Shown: one piece after another, positions 7,635 to 15,941 of the stretch
Position numbering within the stretch: the stretch's first letter is position 1
Layout: the number at the start of each line of letters is the position of its first letter
Program-made: the position numbers and the translations under genes
NCBI RefSeq assembly: GCF_035917975.1
Contig: NZ_CP109130.1
Coordinates: forward strand, 3,658,001 to 3,722,000
From: Streptosporangium sp. NBC_01756
Lineage (GTDB): Bacteria > Actinomycetota > Actinomycetes > Streptosporangiales > Streptosporangiaceae
Direction of reading: 5' to 3'
DNA: 64,000 nt
Notes under the pieces: generated by a model
What the model was told of the DNA's origin: nothing
Seen by the model: only the letters and a program-made list of their open reading frames with translations
Database searches by the model: none

Positions 7635-8471
7635 ATGACCGTCCCCCCGGAACCGGATTCGTATCTGTCCACGCGTATTAAATTCGGTATTGAACTACGC
7701 AAATTCCGACTTTTGTCGGGATTCACTCAGAGAAGGCTCGGCGCGGCGATCCACCTCTCCGTCAGCCAGCTCAGCATGCTGGAGAACGGCCACCGGGCAC
7801 CCAGTAGGGAGCTGGCCCACCGGGTGGACGACGTCCTCGGCCTGGGGACGGTCCTGGTGGATCTGCTGGACCGGCTGAACCGCACGGCATCCCAGCTTCC
7901 CCGCTGGTTCCGGCCCTGGCTGGAGTTCGAACGCGAGGCGGAGGCTCTGCGCATGTGGGAGCCCCTGATGGTGCCCGGTCTCCTCCAAACCGAGGCTTAC
8001 GCACAGGCCGTACTGAGCCCCGAGCCCGGCGTCTCCGCCGAGCAGGTGGAAGAACACGTCGCGGCCCGCATGGACCGGCAGGGCATTCTCCGGCGATCGA
8101 CGCCTCCGATGATCTGGATCGTCCTTGACGAGAGCGTTCTCCACCGGCCGATCGCCGACCCGAAAGTGATGAAGGGCCAGTTCGAGCACCTTCTTGAGCT
8201 GGCAGAAAGCCCATGGATTTCTCTTCAGGTTCTCCCTTACAAGGCATACAGCGTGATCGGCCTACTGGGCGGCTTCGTCGTCGCCGACATGCCGAGAGGA
8301 GCACCTCCCGTGGCCTACATCGATTCCCAGAGCACGGGGGATCGAGTAAGCGAGCGAATTGAAGAGGTGCGAGGTCTAGCATTCAGATATGACCTGATTC
8401 GGGCGGATGCCCTGTCCCGGCGCGAGTCACTCGACATGATCAAGGAGACGGTGCAGCGATGGACGATGTGA
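7635..8471 (+). CDS. XRE family regulator with DUF5753 domain
   Basis: A 278-residue regulator: N-terminal helix-turn-helix (about residues 15-70, with S-G-F-T-Q-R-R-L-G and L-S-V-S-Q-L-S-M-L-E-N-G-H-R) and the DUF5753 C-terminal domain (from W-F-R-P-W-L-E-F-E through Y-I-D-S-Q-S-T-G-D-R). The ATG at 7635 has GAGGAG seven bases upstream; the frame stays open further upstream but only as Pro-rich noise over the operator region. The downstream DUF397 gene overlaps its 3' end by 13 bp. Such pairs (cf. BldB/WhiJ-type loci in Streptomyces) influence development and antibiotic production. Confidence 0.92.
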   Translation: MTVPPEPDSYLSTRIKFGIELRKFRLLSGFTQRRLGAAIHLSVSQLSMLENGHRAPSRELAHRVDDVLGLGTVLVDLLDRLNRTASQLPRWFRPWLEFEREAEALRMWEPLMVPGLLQTEAYAQAVLSPEPGVSAEQVEEHVAARMDRQGILRRSTPPMIWIVLDESVLHRPIADPKVMKGQFEHLLELAESPWISLQVLPYKAYSVIGLLGGFVVADMPRGAPPVAYIDSQSTGDRVSERIEEVRGLAFRYDLIRADALSRRESLDMIKETVQRWTM

Positions 8472-8671
8472 CCCAGGAACTCGACAAGGCCCATTGGCGC
8501 AAATCTTCATTCTCCGGAAGCGACGGAAGCAACTGCGTCGAGATCGCGGCGCTCTCCGGTGGCCGCCGGGCCGTACGCGACAGCAAGGACCCAGGCGGCC
8601 CCGCCCTCGTCCTCACCCCCGGCCAGTGGACCACCTTCGTCACCGGCGTCAGGAACGGCGACTTCGGCTGA
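8459..8671 (+). CDS. DUF397 domain protein
   Basis: A 70-residue protein covering the whole DUF397 domain: W-R-K-S-S-F-S-G near residue 13, N-C-V-E-I-A, V-R-D-S-K-D-P-G-G-P and the closing W-T-T-F-V-T-G-V-R-N-G-D-F. AAGGAGAC precedes the ATG. It overlaps the XRE gene by 13 bp, so the two are co-expressed. DUF397 proteins act with their partner XRE regulator, apparently as antagonists, though the mechanism is not generally settled. A decayed second DUF397 copy lies at 13660. Confidence 0.93.
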   Translation: MDDVTQELDKAHWRKSSFSGSDGSNCVEIAALSGGRRAVRDSKDPGGPALVLTPGQWTTFVTGVRNGDFG

Positions 8672-8696
8672 GTCGCGCCGGCCATCCGCGCCTGGC

Positions 8697-9227
8697 TCAG
8701 GCCGGCGCCGGCTTGAGCAGGCGGTCGACCAGGCGCTTGGTGTCCTGCGGCGGGAAGGGCGTGTTGAAAATGAGCAGGTGTAAGTAGATCGGCGCGAGCA
8801 CGAGCTCCATCAACTCCAGCAGCGTCGGCGCGTCCGCGTGGCGGTCGAGCATGGTCTGCAACTGGGCGCCGCGCTCCACCAGGTAGTACGCGTCGGCCCC
8901 GCCGCCGACCATGGCCGCGCGCAGGAACAGTCTGCCGTACGGCCCTGCCAGGTCGCGCGCCGCCTGTTCGGCATAGGCTTCGACGTCGCCGCGCAGCGAA
9001 CCCGTCTCAGGAATCGGCGACGTGTCCTTCAACTGATCCATGATCACTTCGTTGATCAGTTCTGTCATCGACCCCCAGCGCCGATAGATCGTCGCCTGAT
9101 GCACCCCTGACCGCTCGGCGACTTCGGCGATCGACAGCTCGCCGGCACCGGTCTCGTGGAGCAGCTCCACGACGGCCTGATGGACAGCGGATCTGATGCG
9201 GCTGGAACGGCCACCCGGACGCTTCAT
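8697..9227 (-). CDS. TetR/AcrR family transcriptional regulator
   Basis: A 176-residue TetR repressor. The HTH spans about residues 31-52 (L-S-I-A-E-V-A-E-R-S-G-V-H-Q-A-T-I-Y-R-R-W); the C-terminal domain is of the TetR_C_33-like type with L-A-P-I-Y near its end. It is divergent from an alpha/beta hydrolase-membrane protein operon, and clear inverted repeats fill the 100-bp gap, so it likely represses both directions. Its ligand is probably the hydrolase substrate or a related compound (inference). Confidence 0.92.
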   Translation of the reverse strand: MKRPGGRSSRIRSAVHQAVVELLHETGAGELSIAEVAERSGVHQATIYRRWGSMTELINEVIMDQLKDTSPIPETGSLRGDVEAYAEQAARDLAGPYGRLFLRAAMVGGGADAYYLVERGAQLQTMLDRHADAPTLLELMELVLAPIYLHLLIFNTPFPPQDTKRLVDRLLKPAPA

Positions 9228-9237
9228 GCCGCCATTC

Positions 9238-9304
9238 TAACGCGAAGGAGCTTGCATTAGTGGCCTGCTTGATGCGAGAGTGTTCGCGTTACCTAGTTGC
9301 GAAC
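9238..9304. promoter_or_regulatory. TetR operator region in divergent promoter
   Basis: GTTCGC-N11-GCGAAC (9282-9304) is a TetR-sized dyad just before the hydrolase ribosome site. TAACGCGAA at 9238-9246 and TTCGCGTTA at 9283-9291 form a longer-range 9-bp perfect inverted pair; the first abuts the tetR start at 9227. Occupancy would block both genes. Confidence 0.65.
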
Positions 9305-9327
9305 TATTTCGCTTTAGGAGGGGCGAC

Positions 9328-10485
9328 ATGCAACCGATCGTCTTCGGGAACGACCCGACGTTCTGGTACGAGACTCTCCGGTCCTTCGGTCACATCGCCT
9401 ACGGTGGCGCGGATTTCGGCGAAGTCCTGGTCACCGCCCAGCGCATCGAGGAGGGCGACTACGACAGCTGGCACGATGAGTGGCGCCGGATCGCTGATCT
9501 GGTGGCGACCGAGGCCGAACGCTCAAGCAGCCCGATCAGCAGGCGCGACGGCTTCCTGCGGGCCTCGAACTACTACCGCTCGGCTGAGTTCTTCCTCCAT
9601 GGCAACCCGGACGACCCGCGCATCCATGACAGCCATGCCCGCAGCGTCGCCTGTTTCCGAAAGGCGCTGCCCGGCGTGCAAGCCGTGCAGATCCCCTACA
9701 AGAACACGACGCTGCCCGGCTACCACTACGACTGCGGTGGCGACCGCACCGTCGTCATGCACAACGGCTTCGACGGCAGCGCCGAGGAGATGCACTTCGT
9801 CGCCGCCGCGGCTCTGGCCGAGCGCGGGTTCAACGTTCTGAGCTTCGACGGTCCCGGCCAGCCGGGACCGATGCACCGCGAGAGCCTGACCTTCCGGCCC
9901 GACTGGGAGAACGTGATCGGTCCTGTCCTTGACTGGCTCCAGGCCGATCGGGTCGCGCTGCTCGGCAACAGCATGGGCGGCCTGCTCGCACCCCGCGCCG
10001 CCGCCTTCGAACCCAGGATCCAGGCCCTGGTCGCGCTGGATGGCGTCTACGACATGTCCCTGGTGCTGCTCGATCACTTCGGCGGGGACCGCGAGCTTGC
10101 AGCCCGACTGCTGCGCGCCGAGTCCGCGCCGGAGATCGACGTCCTCTTCGAACAGCTGATGGCCACCGACCCCGGCGTGCGATGGGCGTGCACGCATGGC
10201 ATGTGGGTCACCGGGACCTCGACCCCGCGCTCATATTTCGCCGACATGCTCGACTACCACCTCGGCGACGGAGTGGCCGAGCGGATCACCTGCCCGACGC
10301 TGGTCTGCTCCGCCCCCGGCGACCTGTTCTTCCAGGGCCAGCCGGAGCTGCTGTATGAGCACCTGACCTGTCCCAAGACCTTCCTCGAATTCGGCGCCGA
10401 CCTCGGCTCCGACGCGCACTGCCAGGCGGGCGCACAGCGCTTGGCCATGGCCCGCATCGCCGACTGGCTGGAGCGGAACTTCTGA
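9328..10485 (+). CDS. Alpha/beta hydrolase
   Basis: A 385-residue cytosolic alpha/beta-hydrolase of the large, lid-bearing type seen in 2,6-dihydroxypseudooxynicotine hydrolase-like enzymes. The nucleophile elbow is G-N-S-M-G-G with Ser215; the oxyanion region is H-N-G-F-D-G near 145-150 and F-D-G-P-G-Q near 173-178; the acid/His end of the triad is in A-P-G-D-L-F-F and S-D-A-H-C near 369. The N-terminal 130 residues form the helical cap. ATG 9328 with AGGAGG at 9316-9321 is chosen over an upstream GTG at 9280 inside the operator. First gene of a two-gene operon under TetR control. Confidence 0.9.
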   Translation: MQPIVFGNDPTFWYETLRSFGHIAYGGADFGEVLVTAQRIEEGDYDSWHDEWRRIADLVATEAERSSSPISRRDGFLRASNYYRSAEFFLHGNPDDPRIHDSHARSVACFRKALPGVQAVQIPYKNTTLPGYHYDCGGDRTVVMHNGFDGSAEEMHFVAAAALAERGFNVLSFDGPGQPGPMHRESLTFRPDWENVIGPVLDWLQADRVALLGNSMGGLLAPRAAAFEPRIQALVALDGVYDMSLVLLDHFGGDRELAARLLRAESAPEIDVLFEQLMATDPGVRWACTHGMWVTGTSTPRSYFADMLDYHLGDGVAERITCPTLVCSAPGDLFFQGQPELLYEHLTCPKTFLEFGADLGSDAHCQAGAQRLAMARIADWLERNF

Positions 10486-11108
10486 TGAACCGCAACCTGA
10501 TCTCGGTCATCGTGTGGGACGCCGTGCCCGTCGTCGGCGCCTACTACCTGCTCCGCGCATTCGGCGTGAGCGAGTACATCGCGCTGCCGGCAGCCGGCGC
10601 GGCGGGATCGGCGCGCGTGGTCTTCGTGGCGGTGAGTCAGCGTCGCCTCGACGGCTTCGCCGCTTTCATAGTCGTCATGTTCGGCTGTGTCGTAGGTCTG
10701 TCGCTGATCGCCGGTGATGCGCGGTTCGTGCTGGCGACCAAATCGGCGACCACCGCCCTGGCCGCGCTCATTCTGCTCGGCACGTGGATCGCCGGCCGTC
10801 CGGCCGCCTTCTCAGTGGCCAAGAAGTTCGGCGCGGAGGATGCCGCAACCGCGCGACGATGGGACGCGCTGTATGCCGACCAACCGGGCTTTCGCCGCAT
10901 CTACGTGGTCATGACCATCGTGTGGGGCCTGGCGCTGCTCGCCGAATCCGTACTGCGGCTGCTGCTGGTCTACCTTCTGCCGATCGACGTAATGGCCGGT
11001 CTCTCGACGCTCCTGCTGCTGACGACCATAGGGCTGGCGGGGGCCTGGAGCGCCTGGTACGGCAAGCGCGGCGAGGCCCGTGCCCTGACAGCACGAGAAG
11101 CCAGATAG
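10485..11108 (+). CDS. VC0807-like integral membrane protein
   Basis: A 207-residue protein with about six membrane helices and Arg/Lys-rich loops, resembling the VC0807 family of unknown function. It starts inside the hydrolase stop codon (TGATG), so translation is coupled. N-terminal D-A-V-P-V-V-G-A-Y-Y-L and the central L-A-T-K-S-A-T are the most conserved-looking parts. No catalytic motif is visible. The coupling hints that it handles the hydrolase substrate or product at the membrane. Confidence 0.82.
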   Translation: MNRNLISVIVWDAVPVVGAYYLLRAFGVSEYIALPAAGAAGSARVVFVAVSQRRLDGFAAFIVVMFGCVVGLSLIAGDARFVLATKSATTALAALILLGTWIAGRPAAFSVAKKFGAEDAATARRWDALYADQPGFRRIYVVMTIVWGLALLAESVLRLLLVYLLPIDVMAGLSTLLLLTTIGLAGAWSAWYGKRGEARALTAREAR

Positions 11109-11185
11109 CAATGATCACAGATGCGAAGAACAGGATCTGGCCCTGCCGATTCAAAAATGGGCGCTTTCTGGCATTCTGTGGCGAT

Positions 11186-12031
11186 ATGTATCCCGGATCT
11201 GCGCTCGGTGAGTTCCTTCGATCGCGTCGCGCCCGGCTCCAGCCCGAGGAGTTGGGTCTGAGCCTCGGTGTGAGACGGCGCCGGGTGGCAGGGCTGCGCA
11301 GGGAGGAAGTGGCCCCGCTCGCGGGGGTCAGTGTCGGCTACTACACACGCCTGGAGCAGGGGCAGAGCCCGAACGTCTCCGACGAGGTGCTGGATGCGAT
11401 CGCTCGCGTGCTCCGGCTGGACGAGGACGAGGTTGCGCACCTGCACCGGCTGGCCCGGGTCGCGCGGGCCAGGGAGCGGAGCCGGCCGGAGCGACTGCGT
11501 CCCGGCATCAAGCTCATGGTCGACTCCTTCGCCGGGGTGCCGGCGATCGCGGTGGGCCGGCGGGGCGACATTCTGGCGTGGAACCGGATGGCGCACGCGC
11601 TGCTGGGTCCGCATTGGGACTACGACGGCGAGAAGAAGCCGAACTTCGTCCTCATGGACTTCCTCGAAATGGATTTCGCCCGCGAGCTCTATGTCGATTG
11701 GGAGCAGAAGGCCCGTGACGACATCGCCTACCTGGAAGGGTCGATCGCCAGGTTCCCGGGTGACGAAGAGCTGACCGGCCTGATCGACGAGCTTCTGCTG
11801 CTCAGCCCGGACTTCCGGACGATGTGGACGGAGCATCCGGTGAGCAACTGCGCCTCCATCTCCCGCGACTACCGGCATCGGGAGGTGGGCGTCATGACGC
11901 TCACCGCCGAGCTGCTGCGCACCCCTGACGATGAGGGGCAGGGAGTGACGGTGTTCCAGGCCGAACCCGGGTCGCCGTCGGCGGAGCGGCTGCGTCGCCT
12001 CGCCGAACTGGTCGACGCCGCCGCCGGGTAG
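11186..12031 (+). CDS. XRE regulator with MmyB-like ligand domain
   Basis: A 281-residue regulator: N-terminal HTH (about 10-70, with L-G-E-F-L-R-S-R-R-A-R-L and R-R-V-A-G-L-R-R-E-E-V-A-x-L-A-G-V-S), then the MmyB-like ligand-binding domain (D-I-L-A-W-N-R-M-A, F-R-T-M-W-T-E-H-P-V, closing L-T-A-E-L-L). In this family the C-terminal domain has a PAS-like fold that binds a small hydrophobic ligand. ATG 11186 fits the family N-terminus; no strong ribosome site precedes it, so it may be leaderless. It is convergent with the MFS gene at 12131; target genes unknown. Confidence 0.9.
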   Translation: MYPGSALGEFLRSRRARLQPEELGLSLGVRRRRVAGLRREEVAPLAGVSVGYYTRLEQGQSPNVSDEVLDAIARVLRLDEDEVAHLHRLARVARARERSRPERLRPGIKLMVDSFAGVPAIAVGRRGDILAWNRMAHALLGPHWDYDGEKKPNFVLMDFLEMDFARELYVDWEQKARDDIAYLEGSIARFPGDEELTGLIDELLLLSPDFRTMWTEHPVSNCASISRDYRHREVGVMTLTAELLRTPDDEGQGVTVFQAEPGSPSAERLRRLAELVDAAAG

Positions 12032-12130
12032 CGGGCCGATCGACAGCGCACCGACCGGCGGGCATCGGCCGGGAGCGCCACCTGGCGGGAGCGGCCGAGG
12101 CCGGCCGGCGCTGGGAGAAGCAGCCGCAGG

Positions 12131-13561
12131 TCAGGCGGCCAGGAAGTGCTCGGTGCCCGTACGGCGGAGCAGTACTCCGGCGACGACCGCGCCGAGCAGA
12201 GCGACCACCCCGGCCACCACGAAGGCGGTGTGCAGTCCACCCAGCGTGGCCAGGGCCTTGGTGGTGACCGGGGCGAGGGCCTCCGTACGGGCGGCCACGA
12301 TCGCGGTCAGCCCGGCCACTCCCACGGCGCCGACGAAGGTGGGCATCTGCGCGAGGCTGCCCGCGACGCCCTGGTCCGCCTCATCCAGTCCGGAGGTGAT
12401 CGTGGTGATGGCGGCCACCACGGTCAGCACGTGCCCGAAGCCCATCGCCGCCGAGGTCGTCAGCAGCACCACCAAGCCGCCCTGTGCGGGCAGCGACACC
12501 ATCGCCACGGTGCCGGCGGCCTGCACGGCCAGGCCGATCACGATGGTCGCGGCGGTGCCGCGGGCGCCGATCAGCCGGGCCGCGACGGTGCCGGCGAGCA
12601 GGGCCGCGCCGCCCTCGCCCAGGAAGCCCAGGCCGGTCTCCAGCGGTGAGTACCCCAGGACGTCCTGCATGTAGATGCTGAGCAGCAGGGTCGCCCCGCC
12701 GCACATTCCGAACGTCACCAGCCCGATCGTCATGCCCCACTTGACGGTCCTCCGGCGCAGCAGCCGCAGCGGGACCAGCGGAGCGGCGTGCCGGGCCTCG
12801 ACAGCCAGGAAGGCGCCGAGAAGAATCGCCGAGGCCAGCAGCGTCGCCAGCGTCCGCATGCCGGCCCAGCCCGCCTGGCCGCCGGTGGAGATGCCGTAGA
12901 CCAGGGTGAACAGACCGGCACTCGCCAGGATCGCGCCGGGCACATCCAGCCTGGCGCGGCGCTTGTCCGTGGTCTCGCGGACCACTGTGAACGCACCGAG
13001 CACCACCAGGGCGCCGATGCCGAACAGGATGAGCATGGTCCAGCGCCAGTTCAGCCCGCTGGTGATGAGCCCGCCGCCGATCGTTCCGATGACGAACCCC
13101 AGCGAGAGCAGGGCGCCGTTGACGCCCAGCGCCCGAGTGCGCTGCGGCCCCTCGGGGAACGCGGCGGTCATCAGCGCCAGCGCGGTCGGACCGATCATGG
13201 CCGCCGCCACACCCTGCCCGGCACGTGCCGCCAGCAGCAGCCCCGGGGTCGGTGCCAGCGCCGCCAGCAGCGAGAACGCGGTGAAGACCAGCACGCCGAC
13301 GATGAACAGCCGGCGCCGACCGACCATGTCGGAGGCCCGTCCGAACAACGGCATCAGCGCAGCGGTAGGCAGCAGGCAGGCGGTGGCCACCCACTGGAGG
13401 CCCGAGGTGGTGGCGAAGCCCAGATCCCGGCCGATCTCCGGCAGCGCCACCGTGATGATCGAGTAGTCCAGACCGGTCATGAACGTCGCGCCGCACAGGG
13501 TGATGAGAATGAGCCGGCCGCGCAACCCCAGCCGCGCGGCGCCCTGCAGTGTCTCTGTCAT
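12131..13561 (-). CDS. MFS drug-efflux transporter, DHA2 family
   Basis: A 476-residue, 14-helix exporter. Helix 1 has F-M-T-G-L-D-Y-S-I-I-T-V-A-L-P-E-I, motif A is L-F-G-R-A-S-D-M-V-G-R-R-R-L, and W-R-W-T-M-L-I-L follows helix 6. ATG 13561 fits the family N-terminus (M-T-E-T-L-Q-G). The frame stays open a further 77 codons upstream, but this is antisense to a DUF397 relic and lacks protein character. No linked regulator. It is paralogous to the transporters at 1 and 5302, making three DHA2 exporters within 14 kb. Confidence 0.92.
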   Translation of the reverse strand: MTETLQGAARLGLRGRLILITLCGATFMTGLDYSIITVALPEIGRDLGFATTSGLQWVATACLLPTAALMPLFGRASDMVGRRRLFIVGVLVFTAFSLLAALAPTPGLLLAARAGQGVAAAMIGPTALALMTAAFPEGPQRTRALGVNGALLSLGFVIGTIGGGLITSGLNWRWTMLILFGIGALVVLGAFTVVRETTDKRRARLDVPGAILASAGLFTLVYGISTGGQAGWAGMRTLATLLASAILLGAFLAVEARHAAPLVPLRLLRRRTVKWGMTIGLVTFGMCGGATLLLSIYMQDVLGYSPLETGLGFLGEGGAALLAGTVAARLIGARGTAATIVIGLAVQAAGTVAMVSLPAQGGLVVLLTTSAAMGFGHVLTVVAAITTITSGLDEADQGVAGSLAQMPTFVGAVGVAGLTAIVAARTEALAPVTTKALATLGGLHTAFVVAGVVALLGAVVAGVLLRRTGTEHFLAA

Positions 13562-13659
13562 GCGGACAAGACTGCGGCGCCACGGAACGCCCAACCAGCG
13601 CCCTGCTGAAGGTACATCTGCCAGATGCAGGCAAACCCATCCGGCACACCGGCGCCGTA

Positions 13660-13794
13660 CCTGGTGACCGCCGGGCCGTACCCGACAGCAAGGACCGCAA
13701 TGGCCCCGCGCCCTCATCCCCGCTCTCGGCCAACGGACCGCCTCCGCCACCGGCATCGAGAACGGCCCCGCCAACTGGGCCACGACATCCATAG
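13660..13794 (+). pseudogene. Decayed DUF397 gene fragment
   Basis: The frame reads R-R-A-V-P-D-S-K-D-R-N-G-P-A, matching R-R-A-V-R-D-S-K-D-P-G-G-P-A of the intact DUF397 protein at 8459. A frameshift follows: the family's W-T-x-F-V-T-G-I-x-N-G end is readable only in the next frame (A-T-G-I-E-N-G). The start, the W-R-K-S-S motif and any partner XRE gene are gone. Its own terminator remains directly downstream. Confidence 0.7.
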
Positions 13795-13830
13795 GAGAAG
13801 CCCTCCGGCCACGCCCCCGGAGGGCTTCTC
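13795..13830 (+). terminator. Intrinsic terminator after the DUF397 relic
   Basis: Perfect 14-bp stem (13795-13808 with 13817-13830, 8-nt loop), followed by a short T-containing run. Between here and the sigma factor gene (13831-14035) nothing else is seen except presumed promoter sequence. Confidence 0.8.
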
Positions 13831-14035
13831 GCCGTCTATTCTTCCATCGAAATCACCGGGGTCTGGCATCGGACGAGCGGTCCCCACCCCGTCCAGGCGA
13901 CCGGCAGCCGTTCGGTGTGATCCGCACCACGTCTCAGGCACCCGGAGTTCCCATGGCCGCGCCGTGAACCCGGATCCGGGCTTGTGGTGATACATCCCTG
14001 ACCGCGTCCCCGACGGAAAGGGCTGCCGCCATGCC

Positions 14036-14629
14036 ATGGTGCCCACGATGACCGCATCGTCCACCACGAGGATCCGTGACTCCGACATCGTGAGCGAGTC
14101 GCGGACCAGCCCGGAGGCGTTCGCCGAGCTCTTCGACCGCTACTCCGGCATGCTCTACCGTTATGTCTCCCGGCGGCTCGGCCCGGAGATCGCCGAGGAT
14201 CTGGTGGGCGAGACGTTCCTGACCGCCTTCGCCCGCCGCGCGAAGTACGACCTCACGTACACCGACGCCCGCCCCTGGCTGTTCGGCATTCTCACCAAGC
14301 TCATCTCCCGGCACCGCCGCACCGAGGCCGTCCGCTACCGGATGCTCCAGCGCAGCCCGGCCGAGGACGTGATCGAGTCGCCCGCCGACCGGATGGACGA
14401 GATGGTCACCGCCCAGACCTGGCGGCCGGTGCTCGCCAGCACGCTGGCCGGGCTCTCGGCCAAGGACCGCGACGTCCTGCTGCTGATCGCGTGGGGCGAC
14501 CTGTCGTACGAGGAGGTCGCGCAGGCCCTCGGCATCCCGATCGGCACCGTCCGCTCCCGGCTCAACAGGGCCAGGCGCAAAGCCCGCAGCGCGCTCGGCG
14601 ACACCAACCCGTTCGACGAGGAGGAGTGA
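14036..14629 (+). CDS. RNA polymerase sigma-70 family factor (ECF type)
   Basis: A 197-residue sigma factor with regions 2 and 4 only, directing RNA polymerase to a small regulon. Region 2 is about residues 25-95 (F-A-E-L-F-D-R-Y, E-D-L-V-G-E-T-F-L-T-A-F, D-A-R-P-W-L-F-G-I), region 4 about 125-185 (L-S-Y-E-E-V-A-Q-A-L-G-I-P-I-G-T-V-R-S-R-L-N-R-A-R). ATG 14036 or 14048 could serve; both follow a GGAAAGGG stretch. It lies 2 bp upstream of a membrane LCP-domain gene whose cytosolic N-terminus resembles that of sigma-partner proteins, so the two probably form a signalling unit. Confidence 0.9.
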   Translation: MVPTMTASSTTRIRDSDIVSESRTSPEAFAELFDRYSGMLYRYVSRRLGPEIAEDLVGETFLTAFARRAKYDLTYTDARPWLFGILTKLISRHRRTEAVRYRMLQRSPAEDVIESPADRMDEMVTAQTWRPVLASTLAGLSAKDRDVLLLIAWGDLSYEEVAQALGIPIGTVRSRLNRARRKARSALGDTNPFDEEE

Positions 14630-14631
14630 CC

Positions 14632-15714
14632 GTGGACGACCTGAAGATGCTCCGTGACCTCGGCCGGGACCTGGAGTACGAGCCCCCGGCCACGCTGGCC
14701 CGCCAACGGCAGCGACTCCTCGGCGCCGGAACCGGCAGAGGACCCCGATGGACGCGGCTCCTCGGCGCCGGAACCGGCGGTGGACCCCGGCGGGCGCGCC
14801 ACTGGACGATGATCGGGCTGGCTGCCGTGGTCACCGCGGCCATCGCCCTCGTCCCTGCCCTGCTCCTGGGCGGGCACCAGGCCGTATCGGTGCTGAGCGG
14901 ACACCGGACCGTGCCGACCCTGGTGGGAGATCGCCCGGACAAGCGGACCGAGGCCCTCAACATCCTGCTGGTCGGCACCGACAGTGAGGTGGGCACGCCG
15001 CGGTATCGCACGCCGGGCGCGCGGAGCGACACCATGCTGCTGCTGCACCTGCCCGCCGACCGCGTGAAGGTCACTGTCATCAGCATCCCGCGTGACTCGA
15101 TGGTCCGGATCCCGTCGTGCGGGCCGGACACTCCCGCCCGGACCGAAATGATCAACTCGGCGTTCCGCATGGGCGGGCTGGCCTGCGCTTGGAAGACGGT
15201 CGAGTCGCTGACGGGGGTGCGTGTCGACCACGCGGTGGAGCTCGACTTCTCCGGCTTCGCGGGCCTGGTGGACGCCGTCGGCGGAGTGGAGGTCACGCTG
15301 CCGCGGGCGGTGGACGACCCCAAGGCGAAGCTGCGTCTGTCCGCGGGCAAGCACATGCTCAGCGGTAAGGTGGCGCTGGCCTATGTGCGGGCCCGCTACA
15401 GCATGGGCGACGGCAGTGACATCAGCCGGATCAAGCGGCAGCAGCAGCTCATGAGCGCGCTGGCGAAGAAGGTGAAAACGCTGCTGGCCGACCCCGCCCG
15501 GCTGCGTCCCCTCCTCACCGAAGCCGCCACGTGGGTCAAGACCGACGCGGGACTCGACCTGGAGACGATGTACGAGATCGCCGGCAGCCTCGCGAAGACC
15601 GACCTGGGGACCGTTCCGTTCGTCACGGTCCCCTGGCGCCCGCACCCCGAGGACAAACACCGGATCCAGTGGGCCCAGCCGGCCGCCGAGAAACTCTTCG
15701 CATCGATCAGATGA
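14632..15714 (+). CDS. LCP (LytR-CpsA-Psr) family protein with sigma-partner-like N-terminus
   Basis: A 360-residue single-pass membrane protein. Residues 1-60 are cytosolic and begin V-D-D-L-K-M-L-R-D-L-G-R-D-L, the opening seen in proteins encoded next to ECF sigma factors (CU044_5270-like). One membrane helix lies near 60-82; the rest is an extracellular LCP domain (N-I-L-L-V-G-T-D, R-S-D-T-M-L-L, S-I-P-R-D-S, A-L-A-Y-V-R-A-R, D-x-S-R-I-K-R-Q-Q). LCP enzymes move polyprenyl-phosphate-linked glycopolymers onto peptidoglycan; the Asp and Arg residues binding pyrophosphate are kept. GTG start with GAGGAG in the sigma gene end. A 14-residue tandem duplication precedes the helix. Confidence 0.88.
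   Translation: MDDLKMLRDLGRDLEYEPPATLARQRQRLLGAGTGRGPRWTRLLGAGTGGGPRRARHWTMIGLAAVVTAAIALVPALLLGGHQAVSVLSGHRTVPTLVGDRPDKRTEALNILLVGTDSEVGTPRYRTPGARSDTMLLLHLPADRVKVTVISIPRDSMVRIPSCGPDTPARTEMINSAFRMGGLACAWKTVESLTGVRVDHAVELDFSGFAGLVDAVGGVEVTLPRAVDDPKAKLRLSAGKHMLSGKVALAYVRARYSMGDGSDISRIKRQQQLMSALAKKVKTLLADPARLRPLLTEAATWVKTDAGLDLETMYEIAGSLAKTDLGTVPFVTVPWRPHPEDKHRIQWAQPAAEKLFASIR
14716..14799 (+). repeat. Tandem 42-bp in-frame repeat in LCP gene
   Basis: Two units (14716-14757 and 14758-14799), nearly identical over their first 21 bp, each encoding L-L-G-A-G-T-G-x-G-P-R-x-x-R. They lengthen the cytosolic juxtamembrane segment with a basic Gly-rich linker. Confidence 0.8.
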
Positions 15715-15729
15715 TGGACGCCGCCTCAC

Positions 15730-15769
15730 CCGCACCGCGCCGAGTGACCCTTCCCTCGTACTGTGGAGA
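15730..15769 (+). mobile_element. Solo terminus resembling the IS3-type element at 26463
   Basis: CCGCACCGCGC followed by TGACCCT-T-CCCTCGTACTGTGGAGA matches, with one internal change and a short length difference in the link, the stretch at 26443-26487 that precedes the IS3-type orfA. No transposase frame follows. Probably a remnant end left by deletion. Confidence 0.55.
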
Positions 15770-15788
15770 CTTCTATCGGCCTGCCCGT

Positions 15789-15853
15789 CTCATCCGGAAC
15801 GAGGCGGTCTCATCAGAGGTGAGGCATCCTGTCGGCTGTCTCACCGACGTGAG
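15789..15853. promoter_or_regulatory. Array of CTCA-N6/7-TGAG palindromes
   Basis: Three spaced copies: 15789-15803 (imperfect right half CGAG), 15809-15823 (CTCA-N7-TGAG) and 15840-15853 (CTCA-N6-TGAG), 89-153 bp upstream of the acyltransferase-like gene. A fourth (16913-16927) lies just after the gene. Candidate operator cluster. Confidence 0.5.
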
Positions 15854-15941
15854 GCAGTTGGTGATCCTGCTCGCAGTCCTCTTGCGCCGAGGAGAGCAGG
15901 AGACCAACAAAACAGGACACAAGGTAAGTAGGATCGTCCGC

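Noticed and set aside
10784..11185. Upstream in-frame extension of the MmyB-type regulator
   Set aside because: Overlaps the VC0807-like gene in another frame and has no protein character; the family starts near 11186.
13562..13792. 77-codon N-terminal extension of the MFS gene ending at 12131
   Set aside because: Antisense to the DUF397 relic; the MFS family begins at M-T-E-T.
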